64,000 nucleotides of DNA from assembly GCA_028282465.1 (NCBI GenBank), contig JANQHX010000109.1:89877-153876 (forward strand), in the 5' to 3' direction. The DNA comes from Gynuella sp. Lineage in GTDB: Bacteria; Pseudomonadota; Gammaproteobacteria; Pseudomonadales; Natronospirillaceae. This document shows positions 29,047-39,711 of the stretch, in pieces. Below the pieces are notes generated by a model. The model saw only the letters and a program-made list of their open reading frames with translations, made no database searches and had not been told where the DNA came from. The translations under genes were made by a program, and so were the position numbers. Each line of letters starts with the position of its first letter. The first letter of the stretch is position 1.

Positions 29047-29736
29047 CTAGCCTTTCAGGTTTTCAATTAAGCTTAGGATTTGTCTGGCTGCATCTTGTTC
29101 GGCAGATTTACGATTACCGCCTTTACCCGTCACGGGCACGTCATTAATAGCACTGGTACAAACAACTTCAAAGCGTTGGTCATGAGCTGCACCGGTAATG
29201 CTGATCACCTCATATTTTGGGAGATCGAGTTTTCTCCCTTGAAGATACTCTTGAAGCCTAGTTTTGGAATCTTTCAAGGTGTCTTCAAGCGTAAGCTCTT
29301 GCAGTCGCGACTGATACCAGTTCAGCACCTTGGCTCGAGCTTCATTCATTCCACTGTCCAAATATATTCCACCAATAATGGCTTCTACTGCATCAGCTAA
29401 AATGGATTCTCGTCGAAAACCACCACTTTTCAGTTCTCCACTTCCCAACAATAGGAAGTCTCCCAGCCCCCACTCTCTAGCTATTTCAGCTAGGGTTTGC
29501 CCCTTTACCAAGCGGGCACGAAGACGACTCAATTGCCCTTCTTTGCCTTCGGGAAATCGTTGAAATACATCTTCAGCAATTACAAAATTTAAAATGGAGT
29601 CACCCAGAAACTCCAGCCGTTCATTATTTTGGCTGGAATAACTTCTGTGACTCAAAGCGAGTTGCAACAAACCAATATCTGAAAACTGATAACCAATCGT
29701 TTGCTGTAAAGTAGGAAGTTTAGAAGATTTCATCAA
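29047..29736 (-). CDS. rnc: ribonuclease III
   Basis: Double-strand-specific RNase for rRNA, mRNA and antisense RNA processing. The catalytic signature ERLEFLGDSILNFVIAE is intact, with the second acidic cluster ILADAVEAIIGGIYLD, then a C-terminal dsRBD (KTRLQEYLQGRKLDLPKYEV...GKGGNRKSAEQDAARQIL). Length 229. It starts on the stop of the DUF4845 gene (ATGA overlap). Confidence 0.97.
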   Translation of the reverse strand: MMKSSKLPTLQQTIGYQFSDIGLLQLALSHRSYSSQNNERLEFLGDSILNFVIAEDVFQRFPEGKEGQLSRLRARLVKGQTLAEIAREWGLGDFLLLGSGELKSGGFRRESILADAVEAIIGGIYLDSGMNEARAKVLNWYQSRLQELTLEDTLKDSKTRLQEYLQGRKLDLPKYEVISITGAAHDQRFEVVCTSAINDVPVTGKGGNRKSAEQDAARQILSLIENLKG

Positions 29737-30104
29737 GGTTGAGTTATGTACTCTTCGTTAAATACCACGACAGCGTCAATGTTGAATAGTACATGTACTC
29801 TGGTTTCGTAATTCAACACTAACACGGGTACGCTGCCTTTGGATTTATCGAGAGTAAGATTTGCCAAGTCAAAAGTAACATTATTAACCAACAAATTTTT
29901 TCTCATTGACTCCCTTAGCTCACGAATCGACTTATTACTACTTCCGGCTTCCAAAGATAAGTCTTTTACTAAAGCCGTTAGGTAAAAATGATCGTTGTAA
30001 ATGGGGCCAAGTTTCACCAAGAGTGTTCCAAAGAATGAAACAAGCAAAATGATGAACGCGATCGACGCAATGGAAAAGCCACCTTGCTTGTGTTTGCTAT
30101 TCAT
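29733..30104 (-). CDS. DUF4845 domain membrane protein
   Basis: A small single-pass protein: a charged start (MNSKHKQGG), a hydrophobic segment FSIASIAFIILLVSFFGTLL at about residues 10-30, then a periplasmic or cytosolic ~90-residue domain. The GGFS-hydrophobic start superficially resembles a type IV pilin leader, as is common for this family. Always found between lepB and rnc in related genomes, as here; function unknown. Overlaps rnc by 4 bases. Confidence 0.85.
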   Translation of the reverse strand: MNSKHKQGGFSIASIAFIILLVSFFGTLLVKLGPIYNDHFYLTALVKDLSLEAGSSNKSIRELRESMRKNLLVNNVTFDLANLTLDKSKGSVPVLVLNYETRVHVLFNIDAVVVFNEEYITQP

Positions 30105-30119
30105 GAGTAATCCGACCTT

Positions 30120-31187
30120 CTAATCTAATAATCTATTTCGACCAAAGCCTGGCAAAGAATTAAATCCTCTCCAATGCATCCAGACTGCAAATGCTTTGCC
30201 TAGAATAGCCTGTTCGTCTACAAAACCCCAATACCTTGAATCGTGGCTATTGTCACGATTATCGCCCATCACGAAGTATTTACCCTCTGGGATCACTTCG
30301 CCTTTGGGAGATATCCAGGCGCCAGGTATATAAGGTGCTTGTCCGCGATTGACATAGATATCGTGTTCAACATCACCAAGAGTTTCTTTTAACAATAATG
30401 TTTGTCGACCATCTACTAATTGAACTTCAATGAATTCCGGTTTAATTTCTTGATCATTAATCCAAAGCTTTTTATTCGAATAGTCGTAATGAATTTTATC
30501 CCCTGGAACGCCGATTACCCGTTTGATAAAGGTTTTACCTCTGGCTTCTTCATGAGGTGGCTTAAAAACAATAATGTCGCCCGCTTCTGGTGTATCTACT
30601 GGGATGATCTGATGTCCTGTGATGGGTAATCTAAAACCATACGAGAATTTATTAACGGCAATAAAGTCCCCAATTTGTAACGTTGGCTTCATTGAACCTG
30701 AAGGTATTTGATAGGGCTCGATCAGAAAAGATCTTAATACCAGCACTATTGCAAGTACTGGAAAGAATGAACGAGAGTATTCAACTAACTCTGGAAACTT
30801 AGCAGCTTGCTCCTGGAGTCCAGGTTGGTCCTTGTATGTCTCGCCCAGCTCCTCCACCACTGACTTTCTTACTCGATGCACTAAAAGCACATCGAGCAAA
30901 TAAACAGCACCAGTCACAAAATTTGCTAAAACGAGCAGTATAGCGAAATCCATACTCTTTTTGATTGCTAGATATAACAGGGGAAATAATAGAGTCACAA
31001 AGGCTCTACGCATCCAAATGTTGTAGTCTGGTTCTTTTATTTGTTCTAAAACTAAAGCTGCATCGGCTCTAGCTGCCACCAGATCCCTAGCTTTGAACTG
31101 GCGCTTCACTCCTAATGTACAAACTTCCAGAAGCCAAAGGCCACCGATCACAGTGGTTAGGATGGCTACCAGATTAAACAAATCCAT
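30120..31187 (-). CDS. lepB: signal peptidase I
   Basis: Inner-membrane Ser/Lys protease that removes Sec and Tat signal peptides. Several membrane segments lie in the first ~150 residues, a longer N-terminal part than usual. Catalytic Ser is in IPSGSMKPTLQIGD, catalytic Lys in KTFIKRVIGVPGD, and box E is GDNRDNSHDSRYWG. Length 355. Located 9 bases after lepA. Confidence 0.96.
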   Translation of the reverse strand: MDLFNLVAILTTVIGGLWLLEVCTLGVKRQFKARDLVAARADAALVLEQIKEPDYNIWMRRAFVTLLFPLLYLAIKKSMDFAILLVLANFVTGAVYLLDVLLVHRVRKSVVEELGETYKDQPGLQEQAAKFPELVEYSRSFFPVLAIVLVLRSFLIEPYQIPSGSMKPTLQIGDFIAVNKFSYGFRLPITGHQIIPVDTPEAGDIIVFKPPHEEARGKTFIKRVIGVPGDKIHYDYSNKKLWINDQEIKPEFIEVQLVDGRQTLLLKETLGDVEHDIYVNRGQAPYIPGAWISPKGEVIPEGKYFVMGDNRDNSHDSRYWGFVDEQAILGKAFAVWMHWRGFNSLPGFGRNRLLD

Positions 31188-31196
31188 TTTTATTCC

Positions 31197-32999
31197 TTAA
31201 CTATCAACTTGTAAAACCGCCAAGAATGCTTCTTGAGGTATTTCTACACTGCCAAATTGCTTCATGCGCTTCTTGCCTTCTTTTTGCTTCTGAAGCAGTT
31301 TCTTTTTCCGACTCACGTCACCACCATAACACTTGGCGGTTACATTTTTACGCAAGGCCTTCACATTTGTACGAGCAATAACTTGGTTCCCTACGGCTGC
31401 CTGAATGGCCACATCAAACATTTGCCTAGGTACTAATTCTTTCATTTTTTGACACAAGGCCAAGCCGCGGCCGCGAATATTGTCTTTGTGCATGATTACC
31501 GCCAGCGCATCAACACGCTCACCGTTAACCATCACATCTAAGCGGGTCATATCTGCGGCCTCAAAGCGGTCAAACCCAAAATCTAGAGACGCGAAACCCT
31601 TAGACACAGATTTCAAACGATCAAAGAAATCCATAACCACTTCTGCCATGGGAAGATCATAGGTAATGGAAACCTGCCCACCCAAAAACTGCATATCTTT
31701 CTGAACACCTCTTCGTTCAACACATAATGTAATAACGTTACCTAAGTAGTCTTGGGGTACCAGAATATTGGCTTTGACTATGGGCTCGCGGATTTCAGCA
31801 GTGGATACTGAATCTGGCAGCTTTGACGGGTTATCAACATAGACTGTGTCGCCATTTGTTTTTTCCACTTCATATACCACGGTAGGAGCAGTGGTAATAA
31901 GATCTAAATCGTATTCCCTTTCGAGTCGCTCCTGAATAATCTCCATGTGCAACATACCGAGGAATCCACAGCGGAAACCAAAGCCTAATGCATCAGAAGT
32001 TTCAGGTTCGTAAAACAGGGATGCATCATTGAGGCTAAGCTTTTCAAGTGCTTCGCGAAAATCCTCATAATCATCTGAACTGGTTGGAAATAACCCGGCA
32101 TACACCTGAGGCTTGATGGTTTGGAATCCAGGGAGTTGTTCGACTTCTGTGGTATTGGCGTGAGTGATGGTGTCACCGACTGGGGCACCATGAATATCTT
32201 TAATTGCAGCGCAAATAAAGCCCACTTCACCGGCTTTTAATTCACCGGTTTCTGTACGTTTAGGTGTAAAGATACCCACTGAGTCAACGATATGGTTTGA
32301 CTGGGTAGACTTGATATGAATTTTGTCTTTCTTCTTCAGGATACCGTTTTGAACGCGTACAAGAGAGACAACACCCAAATAGTTATCAAACCAGGAATCA
32401 ATGATTAAGCACTGCAAAGGTCCGTCAACATTGCCTTCAGGAGCAGGAACCTTGGTAACAATGTCTTCGAGAACCTTATCAATGTTCAAGCCACTTTTTG
32501 CTGAACATTGGGTGGCATCTGTTGCATCAATGCCAATAATTTCTTCTATTTCTTGAGCAACACGATCGGGCTCGGCCTGGGGCAAATCCATTTTGTTTAA
32601 AACGGGAACCACTTCCAATCCCTGCTCAATTGCGGTGTAACAGTTAGCTACAGATTGAGCTTCAACGCCTTGAGCAGCATCAACCACCAGCAAAGCACCC
32701 TCGCAGGCGGCTAACGAGCGGGAGACTTCATAAGTGAAGTCCACGTGACCAGGCGTATCAATGAAGTTTAACTGGTAAGTTTCTCCGTCTTCCGCCTTGT
32801 AGTTCAGGGTTACGCTTTGAGCCTTAATTGTGATTCCACGTTCTCGCTCAATATCCATGCTGTCTAGAACCTGAGCGGCCATTTCACGCTCACTCAGCCC
32901 TTCACAGTGCTGAATAAAACGATCTGCCAAGGTGGACTTGCCGTGGTCGATATGGGCAATAATTGAGAAGTTTCTAATATGAGATAAATCGCTACTCAC
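31197..32999 (-). CDS. lepA: elongation factor 4 (LepA)
   Basis: Translational GTPase linked to 30S biogenesis and back-translocation. G motifs [17 protein letters not shown] and NKMDLP are present, followed by EF-G-like domains and the LepA-specific C-terminal domain ([25 protein letters not shown]). Exactly 600 residues, the family norm. It heads the lepA-lepB unit and lies downstream of mucD, separated by a long hairpin. Confidence 0.98.
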   Translation of the reverse strand: MSSDLSHIRNFSIIAHIDHGKSTLADRFIQHCEGLSEREMAAQVLDSMDIERERGITIKAQSVTLNYKAEDGETYQLNFIDTPGHVDFTYEVSRSLAACEGALLVVDAAQGVEAQSVANCYTAIEQGLEVVPVLNKMDLPQAEPDRVAQEIEEIIGIDATDATQCSAKSGLNIDKVLEDIVTKVPAPEGNVDGPLQCLIIDSWFDNYLGVVSLVRVQNGILKKKDKIHIKSTQSNHIVDSVGIFTPKRTETGELKAGEVGFICAAIKDIHGAPVGDTITHANTTEVEQLPGFQTIKPQVYAGLFPTSSDDYEDFREALEKLSLNDASLFYEPETSDALGFGFRCGFLGMLHMEIIQERLEREYDLDLITTAPTVVYEVEKTNGDTVYVDNPSKLPDSVSTAEIREPIVKANILVPQDYLGNVITLCVERRGVQKDMQFLGGQVSITYDLPMAEVVMDFFDRLKSVSKGFASLDFGFDRFEAADMTRLDVMVNGERVDALAVIMHKDNIRGRGLALCQKMKELVPRQMFDVAIQAAVGNQVIARTNVKALRKNVTAKCYGGDVSRKKKLLQKQKEGKKRMKQFGSVEIPQEAFLAVLQVDS

Positions 33000-33047
33000 A
33001 GGTGTTTTTACCAGCTAACCAAAAGGCGGTGGATTTTACTTCAATAT

Positions 33048-33083
33048 AACCAAACAGGCCACGAAGACGTGGCCTGTTTGGTT
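33048..33083. terminator. 16-bp perfect hairpin between mucD and lepA
   Basis: AACCAAACAGGCCACG and its exact complement CGTGGCCTGTTTGGTT flank a 4-base AAGA loop. It lies 23 bases after the mucD stop and 48 bases before the lepA start. There is no clear T-run on the minus strand, so it may only partly terminate the sigma-E operon or protect the mRNA end. Confidence 0.65.
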
Positions 33084-33106
33084 TAAAAACAATGATTTAC
33101 CCAAAT

Positions 33107-34501
33107 TTAATTAATTCTGACCGGCAAAAACATCGGTGATCCATTACGCAAAAGCCTCAAAGCAAAAGCTCGACCTTTCGGAATTCTATCCAGAATGTCT
33201 TTAAACTCATCAACGTCATCAATTCGTCGACTACCAATCATGGTAATCACATCACCTTGCTGAACACCTGCATCAGCACCTGGGCCTTCTTCAACTACTG
33301 TCACCTTAACGCCGTTTTCACCCAGTTCTTCCTTTTCTTTCTCGGTGAGATCAACCACAACTAAGTTAAGAGCGTTATCAGCCTGGGTTGCAGGAGGATT
33401 GATTCTGCCGGCAAGTTGACCTTCATCTGGTAGTTCACCGATTTCCATTTTAATGGTGGTCTCTTTGCCATCTCTGAGTACAAGCAGCTCTACCTTGGTT
33501 CCTGGCTGAACTCTACCCACTGCTGGCGGCAGACCAGCTGAAGAAGTGATCTCTTTGCCTTCAAATTCCAAAATAATGTCTCCGGGTAAAATACCGCCTT
33601 CATCGGCCGGACCACCAGCGACAATTTCACTCACTAAAGCACCGGTAGGTTTATCCAACCCGAAGGACTCAGCTAAGTCCTGATCAATATTTTGGATCAG
33701 TACCCCCAACCAACCTCTAGCAACTCTACCGTTCTCTTTGAGCTGTTCGAAAACATTCACCACCAAGTTAGATGGAATAGCAAAGGAAACACCCATGAAT
33801 CCGCCGCTGTTGCTATAAATTTGAGAGTTGATGCCAATAACTTTACCGTCAAGGTTAAACAACGGCCCCCCGGAGTTACCTGGATTGATAGCTACATCAG
33901 TCTGAATGAACGGAACATAGTTCTCACCAATGTTGCGCCCCATAGCACTGACGATTCCGGCGGTTACTGAGTAGTCCAAATTAAATGGAGACCCAATAGC
34001 CAGCACCCATTCTCCAACCTTCACATCATCGGAGTTACCCAGTTCTAAATGAGGGAAGTCTTCACCTTCAATTTTGAGTAGGGCTAAATCTGTTCTCGGA
34101 TCTACACCAACAATGACAGCATCGTATTGGGTTCTATCTGTTTTCCAAACCGTAATGGTGTCTGCACCTTCGATAACATGATTGTTAGTCAGAATGTAGC
34201 CGTCATCAGATACTAGGAATCCAGATCCACTGGCCCGTCTTGGGCGAGATCTTTGTCCGGGCACATCGCCAAAGAAAAAGTCTCTGAATATTTCTGGAAC
34301 ATCTTGTTGAATACCACCATGAGGATTTGAACTACCAGATGAACTAGCACCAATTTTCACAACAGATGGGGAGTACTCGTCAACAAGCTCAGTAAAATCA
34401 GGTAGGGTGACTGTTGAGCTGACAGCCGATGTTGCCACTAGGGCAAAAAATAAAACAAACCAGACTTGTGACAAGTGAAATTTTTGAAGCGTATCGGTCA
34501 C
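33107..34501 (-). CDS. mucD: periplasmic serine endoprotease, Do/DegQ-MucD family
   Basis: Envelope quality-control protease and chaperone. A signal peptide (residues ~1-28), trypsin-like domain with the triad in LTNNHVIEG (His), DPRTDLALLKI (Asp) and NPGNSGGPL (Ser), then two PDZ domains (GWLGVLIQNIDQDLAESF and VTVVEEGPGADAGVQQGDVI). Length 464. As the last gene after rseC in a sigma-E cluster it corresponds to Pseudomonas MucD. Confidence 0.93.
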   Translation of the reverse strand: MTDTLQKFHLSQVWFVLFFALVATSAVSSTVTLPDFTELVDEYSPSVVKIGASSSGSSNPHGGIQQDVPEIFRDFFFGDVPGQRSRPRRASGSGFLVSDDGYILTNNHVIEGADTITVWKTDRTQYDAVIVGVDPRTDLALLKIEGEDFPHLELGNSDDVKVGEWVLAIGSPFNLDYSVTAGIVSAMGRNIGENYVPFIQTDVAINPGNSGGPLFNLDGKVIGINSQIYSNSGGFMGVSFAIPSNLVVNVFEQLKENGRVARGWLGVLIQNIDQDLAESFGLDKPTGALVSEIVAGGPADEGGILPGDIILEFEGKEITSSAGLPPAVGRVQPGTKVELLVLRDGKETTIKMEIGELPDEGQLAGRINPPATQADNALNLVVVDLTEKEKEELGENGVKVTVVEEGPGADAGVQQGDVITMIGSRRIDDVDEFKDILDRIPKGRAFALRLLRNGSPMFLPVRIN

Positions 34502-34571
34502 CCTTGCAACCTCCAGGTTATTAAATAATTCCCCTATAGATTGCGATTTTTTATAGCTGCTTCTAGTCGTC

Positions 34572-35039
34572 TTACTCGATATTTACAGACCTAATTGGCA
34601 AGTTTACGAGTTGAGGGTGATAACGACTTTCACACTCCCAATCCTTCGATTTTAAGCGAGCATAACCCAAGCCTGCCGCTAATCCAAAGAGTGCAAAAAC
34701 AGCTGTTATCCAGTCACTGCTAAACAACCATTGGCTAAAAGTTGCACCAACAATCATGAGTAAAAGTGGCAGCCCATAAAGTAAAAAAGATGTTCTGATC
34801 AGAGCGTCTTCGGGAATACCTAAGGTGACCTCTTGCCCCATTAAATCTATACCAGGGCTTGGTAATCGCATTAGATTTTTTTTGAATTGTGCAGACTCGT
34901 CAAACAGCTCACCCATAACCGCTTGACCACAACCTGCTTTCGCAGAACAGGATTTACAGGCTGAAGCACGAACCGTTTCGACCCAGATGTACTGACCATC
35001 ATCAGCTACCACCGTTCCGGTTTCATGAAGCATCCGCAA
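34572..35039 (-). CDS. rseC: SoxR-reducing system / sigma-E regulator RseC (MucC)
   Basis: Inner-membrane protein with a cysteine cluster at the N-terminus (ASACKSCSAKAGCGQ, likely FeS- or redox-active) and two adjacent hydrophobic segments (residues ~85-135). Length 155 fits RseC/MucC. It belongs to the rpoE-rseA-rseB-rseC-mucD cluster and modulates sigma-E activity in relatives. Confidence 0.9.
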   Translation of the reverse strand: MRMLHETGTVVADDGQYIWVETVRASACKSCSAKAGCGQAVMGELFDESAQFKKNLMRLPSPGIDLMGQEVTLGIPEDALIRTSFLLYGLPLLLMIVGATFSQWLFSSDWITAVFALFGLAAGLGYARLKSKDWECESRYHPQLVNLPIRSVNIE

Positions 35040-35088
35040 CCCTCTTTAAAATTAATAAGTAACGATAGTTTAGACCATTAGGCCTTCA

Positions 35089-36015
35089 TTAATGAATAGA
35101 TTGGGCTATCTTACGGGCGGTTTGTTCAGGTAGTTCACCAACCAGGGTAATCGAGTAGTCGCCGACTTGCCGCATGACTGCGACGGTTGCGCCATAATTG
35201 GCAACCATATTATCGTAACTTTCAGATGGTTCTACAAAAATACTAAAGGTGCTGAGGCCATCGCTATAAATCAGCGTCTCCTTCCCTGGCCTACCAGAGG
35301 CCTTTTTTAATTCATAACCAACAGGTTTCCAATCTGGTATCCACTCACTATTGGTAGCTACTGTTTCAGGAAATCTAGGCACAAATCGAGTATGACTCAC
35401 TAGTTCACGGTCAGTGGGTATCGCAAAGTCCGCATCCGTAAATTCCGGATTCATATTCAATTCAACGTATTGAAAGGTCTCTAACACTTGTTGATCCGCA
35501 GAGAGCATCTGTGACTTCAATAACATGTAATGGTCGTTAGAAATCCAAACCCGATAGCTGTATCTTTGCCTATCTTTCGGGATGATGGTCACCACTGTTG
35601 CATCAAGATTCGCAACTCTATCAGTAGAAGTGATCACGGAATCGTAATGGGATAACCCTTCCTTAAACTCTTTTTGATAAACATGAGCAAAAGGCCTAGA
35701 AGCAATGCTGTGATCAGTGTCTTCTAACTTTTTATCGTAATGAACACATACCACTCTGCCGCCACTGCGAAACACTTCCATCTCGCCACCGTTCAACATC
35801 ATGATACGTTCTTCTTCTTTGTTATTCTTGAATCGGTATTTGATTTTCATCATCAACATACGGTCGCCAGATTTAAACACATAGCTACCTTGATAACTGA
35901 GCTTAGTGCCGGCCTCAATCATGTTAGCTACTAGCTGTTCACCAGTCTGTTGAGCATAGACTGATGAACTGACAAGACAGACAACAGCGAATATTGATGA
36001 AAACAAATACTTCAT
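35089..36015 (-). CDS. rseB: sigma-E regulatory protein RseB (MucB)
   Basis: Periplasmic lipoprotein-carrier-fold protein that binds RseA and shields it from DegS until displaced by lipopolysaccharide or lipoprotein signals. The signal peptide MKYLFSSIFAVVCLVSSSVYAQ is clear from the ATG at 36015; the frame is open 33 codons further upstream into rseA, but that extension lacks a signal sequence. MucB-type domain with GSYVFKSGDRMLMMKI early and FSIFVEPSES late. About 308 residues. Confidence 0.92.
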   Translation of the reverse strand: MKYLFSSIFAVVCLVSSSVYAQQTGEQLVANMIEAGTKLSYQGSYVFKSGDRMLMMKIKYRFKNNKEEERIMMLNGGEMEVFRSGGRVVCVHYDKKLEDTDHSIASRPFAHVYQKEFKEGLSHYDSVITSTDRVANLDATVVTIIPKDRQRYSYRVWISNDHYMLLKSQMLSADQQVLETFQYVELNMNPEFTDADFAIPTDRELVSHTRFVPRFPETVATNSEWIPDWKPVGYELKKASGRPGKETLIYSDGLSTFSIFVEPSESYDNMVANYGATVAVMRQVGDYSITLVGELPEQTARKIAQSIH

Positions 36016-36025
36016 ATCGACAAAC

Positions 36026-36565
36026 TTATTCTTCAATCGTAGACACTTCAATTTCAGTGCTGCTGTCGATCGGCATAACCGCTCTACCACTATTAAAAGC
36101 TGCTTGTTCAACATGCTCTTTCAAGTATTTTTGAAGCCTTTCTTGAGTCGCAATCATGGAATCGCTTGCTTCTGTCTCAACCGCAGGATTGGTTGCAACG
36201 GGATTCACAACACCAGATTCATTATTTGCTACCGCAACATAGCGAGCGCTAAACAACACGGCCATAGTCACAGAAGCTGCAACGGCTACACTAGCAACAC
36301 CTTTAAATAGTTTCTGCTTTGGTTTTGACGGCTCAACGTTTTGTGGAACGATTTCTTCTTCCAACCCGTCTATTTTTTGCCATAAACCATCGGTCAAATT
36401 CATTGGTTGTGAATTTGAAACTAAGTCTTTAGCTTCTGATATTTTTCTAAACTCATTTAACAATGACGGATCAGATTCCAACGATTTCATCATTCGCTGC
36501 ACATCCAGTTCCGTAGCATTGTCATCCAGCCAGGCTGAAAAAGACTCTTTTGCTTGCTCAGTCAT
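36026..36565 (-). CDS. rseA: anti-sigma-E factor RseA (MucA)
   Basis: Single-pass inner-membrane anti-sigma factor. The cytoplasmic N-terminal domain (ESFSAWLDDNATELDVQRMMKSL) binds sigma-E, a membrane segment lies at residues ~90-112 (GVASVAVAASVTMAVLFSARYV), and a periplasmic tail contacts RseB. Length 179. It is 34 bases downstream of rpoE and 10 bases upstream of rseB. Confidence 0.93.
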   Translation of the reverse strand: MTEQAKESFSAWLDDNATELDVQRMMKSLESDPSLLNEFRKISEAKDLVSNSQPMNLTDGLWQKIDGLEEEIVPQNVEPSKPKQKLFKGVASVAVAASVTMAVLFSARYVAVANNESGVVNPVATNPAVETEASDSMIATQERLQKYLKEHVEQAAFNSGRAVMPIDSSTEIEVSTIEE

Positions 36566-36599
36566 AACTACCTCGTTTTTCCAACTAGCATTAAATTAA

Positions 36600-37184
36600 T
36601 TAAACTGCAGCCCGTTCTAAAAATGGCTGTATCTTCTTGTCTACTGATTCGCGAGCTCTAAAAATTCGACTGCGAACGGTTCCAATTGGTGTTTCCATTA
36701 CATCAGCGATTTCTTCATAGGACATACCATCAAATTCTCTCAGCGTTAACGCCATTTTGAGATCCTCTGGTAACCCTTCTATGGCTTTGTAAACCGCTGA
36801 CTCTAAGCGATCTCTACTCAGGGAGTTTTCTGGTGTGGTGTGGTCTTTCAAACCGTCACTACCTTCATAGAACTCCGCATCTTCAAGCTCGACATCTGAC
36901 CCTGGTGGGCGACGGTTTTTTATCAAAAGATGATTCTTCGCCGTGTTAATCGCGATGCGATACATCCAAGTATAAAAAGCACTATCGCCTCTAAAATTAT
37001 TAATTGCTCTGTAAGCTTTAATAAATGCCTCTTGAGCAACATCCTGCACTTCATGGCTATCTTTTACATAGCGACTAATAAGTGCCGCGATTCGCTGCTG
37101 ATACTTCATTACCAGCATGTCGAATGCCCTGCGATCACCCTTTTGCACTTTTTTAACCATTTGCAGGTCAGCTTCCTGACTCAT
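36600..37184 (-). CDS. rpoE: RNA polymerase sigma-E factor (AlgU/RpoE)
   Basis: Extracytoplasmic-function sigma factor for envelope stress. Region 2 (FDMLVMKYQQRIAALISRYV...DVAQEAFIKAYRAINNFRGDSAFYTWMYRIAINTAKNHL) and region 4 (LPEDLKMALTLREFDGMSYEEIADVMETPIGTVRSRIFRARE) are intact. Length 194. Divergent from nadB, a widely conserved arrangement. A sigma-E-type promoter lies just upstream, so it is probably autoregulated. Confidence 0.97.
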   Translation of the reverse strand: MSQEADLQMVKKVQKGDRRAFDMLVMKYQQRIAALISRYVKDSHEVQDVAQEAFIKAYRAINNFRGDSAFYTWMYRIAINTAKNHLLIKNRRPPGSDVELEDAEFYEGSDGLKDHTTPENSLSRDRLESAVYKAIEGLPEDLKMALTLREFDGMSYEEIADVMETPIGTVRSRIFRARESVDKKIQPFLERAAV

Positions 37185-37230
37185 GGATCAACGTCCCCCT
37201 TTTTTTCAGCCGATCCCTATAATCACTTAA

Positions 37231-37257
37231 ACTGACCCCTATCCCTAGGAAAAGTTC
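37231..37257 (-). promoter_or_regulatory. predicted sigma-E promoter of rpoE
   Basis: On the minus strand GAACTT (37257-37252), exactly 16 bases, then TCAGT (37235-37231), close to the GAACTT-N16-TCtgA/TCAAA sigma-E consensus. It would start transcription near 37224, about 40 bases upstream of rpoE, implying positive autoregulation of the stress operon. Confidence 0.7.
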
Positions 37258-37359
37258 AGTTAGGTCAACTGAAATGACTAAATTTATTTAATATAATCCT
37301 TAGATGGCCCATTGTTATTAGATGTAACACGGCAGATTTAACAGACCGGATCACTTTAA

Positions 37360-38964
37360 ATGCCCCGCAAACCCTCTACTAATCAACACTTTGACGCCCT
37401 TATCATTGGTACAGGCGCATCAGGTTTAACCTTGGCTCTTCACCTTCCTAAGGAATGGAAAATCGCCCTTGTTAGCAAAGGCACCCTGGATACAGGTTCC
37501 ACCCAATGGGCTCAGGGAGGGGTTGCAGCGGTTTTGGATCACGGCGATTCCATAGAAAAACACGTTCAAGACACCCTCACAGCCGGCGCCGGGCTTTGCA
37601 ACGAAAGTGCGGTTAGATTTACTGTTGAAAACAGCACAGAATCCATTAAGTGGCTGATTGATCAAGGCGTTCCATTTACTACAGACAGCGAAGCTGACTT
37701 CGGGTTTCATCTCACTCGCGAGGGTGGGCATAGTCATCGGCGCATCATTCATGCAGCAGATGCAACAGGTAGAGCCATATCTGACACACTAATTAAAAAG
37801 ATTAAAACCAAAGACAATATCACTTTATTGGAAAAACATACGGCGGTAGACATCATCACCAGTCGTAAACTCGGCTTACCTGAAAACAGGTGCCTAGGTG
37901 CGTATATTCTGAATCAGCAATCAGGAGAAGTTGTCACCATTCATTCTCAATTTGTTGGCTTATCTACTGGAGGAGCCGCAAAAACTTACCTCTATACATC
38001 AAACCCAGATGGCACGTCCGGCGACGGCATTGCCATGGCCTGGCGAGCGGGCTGTCGAGTATCTAATATGGAATTTAACCAATTTCATCCCACTTGTTTG
38101 TACCACCCCCATGCCAAAAACTTCTTGATTTCAGAGGCGGTGAGAGGAGAAGGAGGACGGCTTCTTTTACCAAATGGCGAACGCTTTATGCACAGGTTTG
38201 ATGAAAGAAAAGAGTTAGCACCCAGGGACATAGTGGCGCGCGCAATCGACCATGAAATGAAGCGACTGGGTGTCGATCATGTGTTTCTGGACATTAGCCA
38301 TAAAGATGACGACTTCATTAAGAGTCACTTCCCGACTATTTATAAAAGATGCTTAAAATTCGGCATTGATATCACCAAGGAAGCCATTCCTGTAGTACCT
38401 GCTGCTCACTATACCTGTGGTGGAGTGAAAACTGACCATAGTGGCAGAACCGATATTCCTGGGCTGTATGCCATTGGAGAATGCGCCCACACAGGTCTAC
38501 ACGGAGCAAATCGACTGGCGAGTAATTCGCTTTTGGAATGCCTAGTTTATGCATCTTCTGCTGCTGAGCACATGAAACAAGTCTTTAACAAAGGTCTTTC
38601 AGATGTTGATATTCCACCTTGGGATGACACTCAGGTGACAGACTCTGATGAAGACGTGGTGATTTCTCACAACTGGGACGAAGTACGTCGTTTTATGTGG
38701 GACTATGTGGGCATTGTTAGAACCAGCAAACGACTGAAGCGAGCCAAAAATCGTATTGGTCTACTACAGGATGAAATTCTGGAGTATTACAGCAATTATA
38801 AAGTCAGTAATGATTTGCTGGAATTGAGGAATCTAGTCATGGTCGCACAATTAATTATTGAAGCAGCAATATCTCGTAAGGAAAGCCGGGGCTTGCACTT
38901 TACCCTAGACTTTCCAGACGCACTGCCTGCTGCTGCAGAGACCATACTTACTCCAGATCTTTAG
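37360..38964 (+). CDS. nadB: L-aspartate oxidase
   Basis: FAD enzyme that oxidises aspartate to iminoaspartate, the first step of de novo NAD synthesis. N-terminal FAD motif [46 protein letters not shown] core and [13 protein letters not shown] are present. Length 534. Divergent from rpoE; its end overlaps convergent ygfX by 17 bases. Confidence 0.96.
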   Translation: MPRKPSTNQHFDALIIGTGASGLTLALHLPKEWKIALVSKGTLDTGSTQWAQGGVAAVLDHGDSIEKHVQDTLTAGAGLCNESAVRFTVENSTESIKWLIDQGVPFTTDSEADFGFHLTREGGHSHRRIIHAADATGRAISDTLIKKIKTKDNITLLEKHTAVDIITSRKLGLPENRCLGAYILNQQSGEVVTIHSQFVGLSTGGAAKTYLYTSNPDGTSGDGIAMAWRAGCRVSNMEFNQFHPTCLYHPHAKNFLISEAVRGEGGRLLLPNGERFMHRFDERKELAPRDIVARAIDHEMKRLGVDHVFLDISHKDDDFIKSHFPTIYKRCLKFGIDITKEAIPVVPAAHYTCGGVKTDHSGRTDIPGLYAIGECAHTGLHGANRLASNSLLECLVYASSAAEHMKQVFNKGLSDVDIPPWDDTQVTDSDEDVVISHNWDEVRRFMWDYVGIVRTSKRLKRAKNRIGLLQDEILEYYSNYKVSNDLLELRNLVMVAQLIIEAAISRKESRGLHFTLDFPDALPAAAETILTPDL

Positions 38965-39424
38965 ACGCTACACCAGTTCTGAGAGCAATACGAAGTAACC
39001 GTATTTGCTCTCTATCCGCAGAGTCAGGAAACAAATTCACTCGGTATCGTTTTCCACCTCGTTTAGGTTTCAACATCAACCCAGTCAACAAAGATGTGAC
39101 AAAGGTGCCGTCAGCCAACACAACCTCCACCACTCTTCCATCCTTGAAGTGAATTTTTCCTACCTTTTCTTGCCATTCCAGAACAGTTATTGAGTTGTTG
39201 TGAGCTAACAAAAACCAATTTTTAATACAATGGACAAACCCCAGTACTAACAATAAATCCAAAATGAGGTTTGCCCACAAAGGCATTTCTGTAAACAAAA
39301 TACCCAGAGCAACCATGCTAAAAACAAGCCATAGCCACCCCAGAATAAATAGAGATGGGAAAAGTTGAAGAGTAATTAACTGATTAGGATTCAGGCCGGT
39401 GGAGTTCAAGAATAACCCCAACAA
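38948..39424 (-). CDS. YgfX-like membrane protein
   Basis: A small inner-membrane protein with two hydrophobic segments (residues ~15-70) followed by a soluble tail rich in strands ([19 protein letters not shown] ... [23 protein letters not shown]). This pattern and position after sdhE match YgfX/CptA, described in E. coli as affecting FtsZ/MreB or as partner of SdhE. Starts 41 bases inside sdhE; a slightly later non-ATG start is possible. Confidence 0.75.
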   Translation of the reverse strand: MLGLFLNSTGLNPNQLITLQLFPSLFILGWLWLVFSMVALGILFTEMPLWANLILDLLLVLGFVHCIKNWFLLAHNNSITVLEWQEKVGKIHFKDGRVVEVVLADGTFVTSLLTGLMLKPKRGGKRYRVNLFPDSADREQIRLLRIALRTGVASKDLE

Positions 39425-39641
39425 TTTTGGCTATTTCTGGGTCTTCAGGTTTACGATTCCCTAAAAACCACGCAAACATATCTTGATCTTCACAGGTCAA
39501 CAATTGTTCGTATCGCTGCTGATCTTCTTCACCTATATTGCGAAAATGTTTTTCTAGAAAAGGCACTAAAATTAGATCCAGCTCCAGCATACCTCGGCGG
39601 CTATGCCAAAACAGACGATTAAATTTTTCTTCAGAAACCAT
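39384..39641 (-). CDS. sdhE: FAD assembly factor SdhE
   Basis: Small helical protein needed for covalent flavinylation of succinate dehydrogenase. The conserved RGMLELD motif (WHSRRGMLELDLIL) lies at residues ~15-25, and FAWFLGNRKPEDPE matches the family. Length 85. Divergent from ygfZ and upstream of ygfX, as in many relatives. Confidence 0.93.
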   Translation of the reverse strand: MVSEEKFNRLFWHSRRGMLELDLILVPFLEKHFRNIGEEDQQRYEQLLTCEDQDMFAWFLGNRKPEDPEIAKIVGVILELHRPES

Positions 39642-39711
39642 TTGATTAGTTTTTTGTTATCCCATATAGAAAGAATATTATAACCCGCTTATACGAATTG
39701 AAGGTATCACC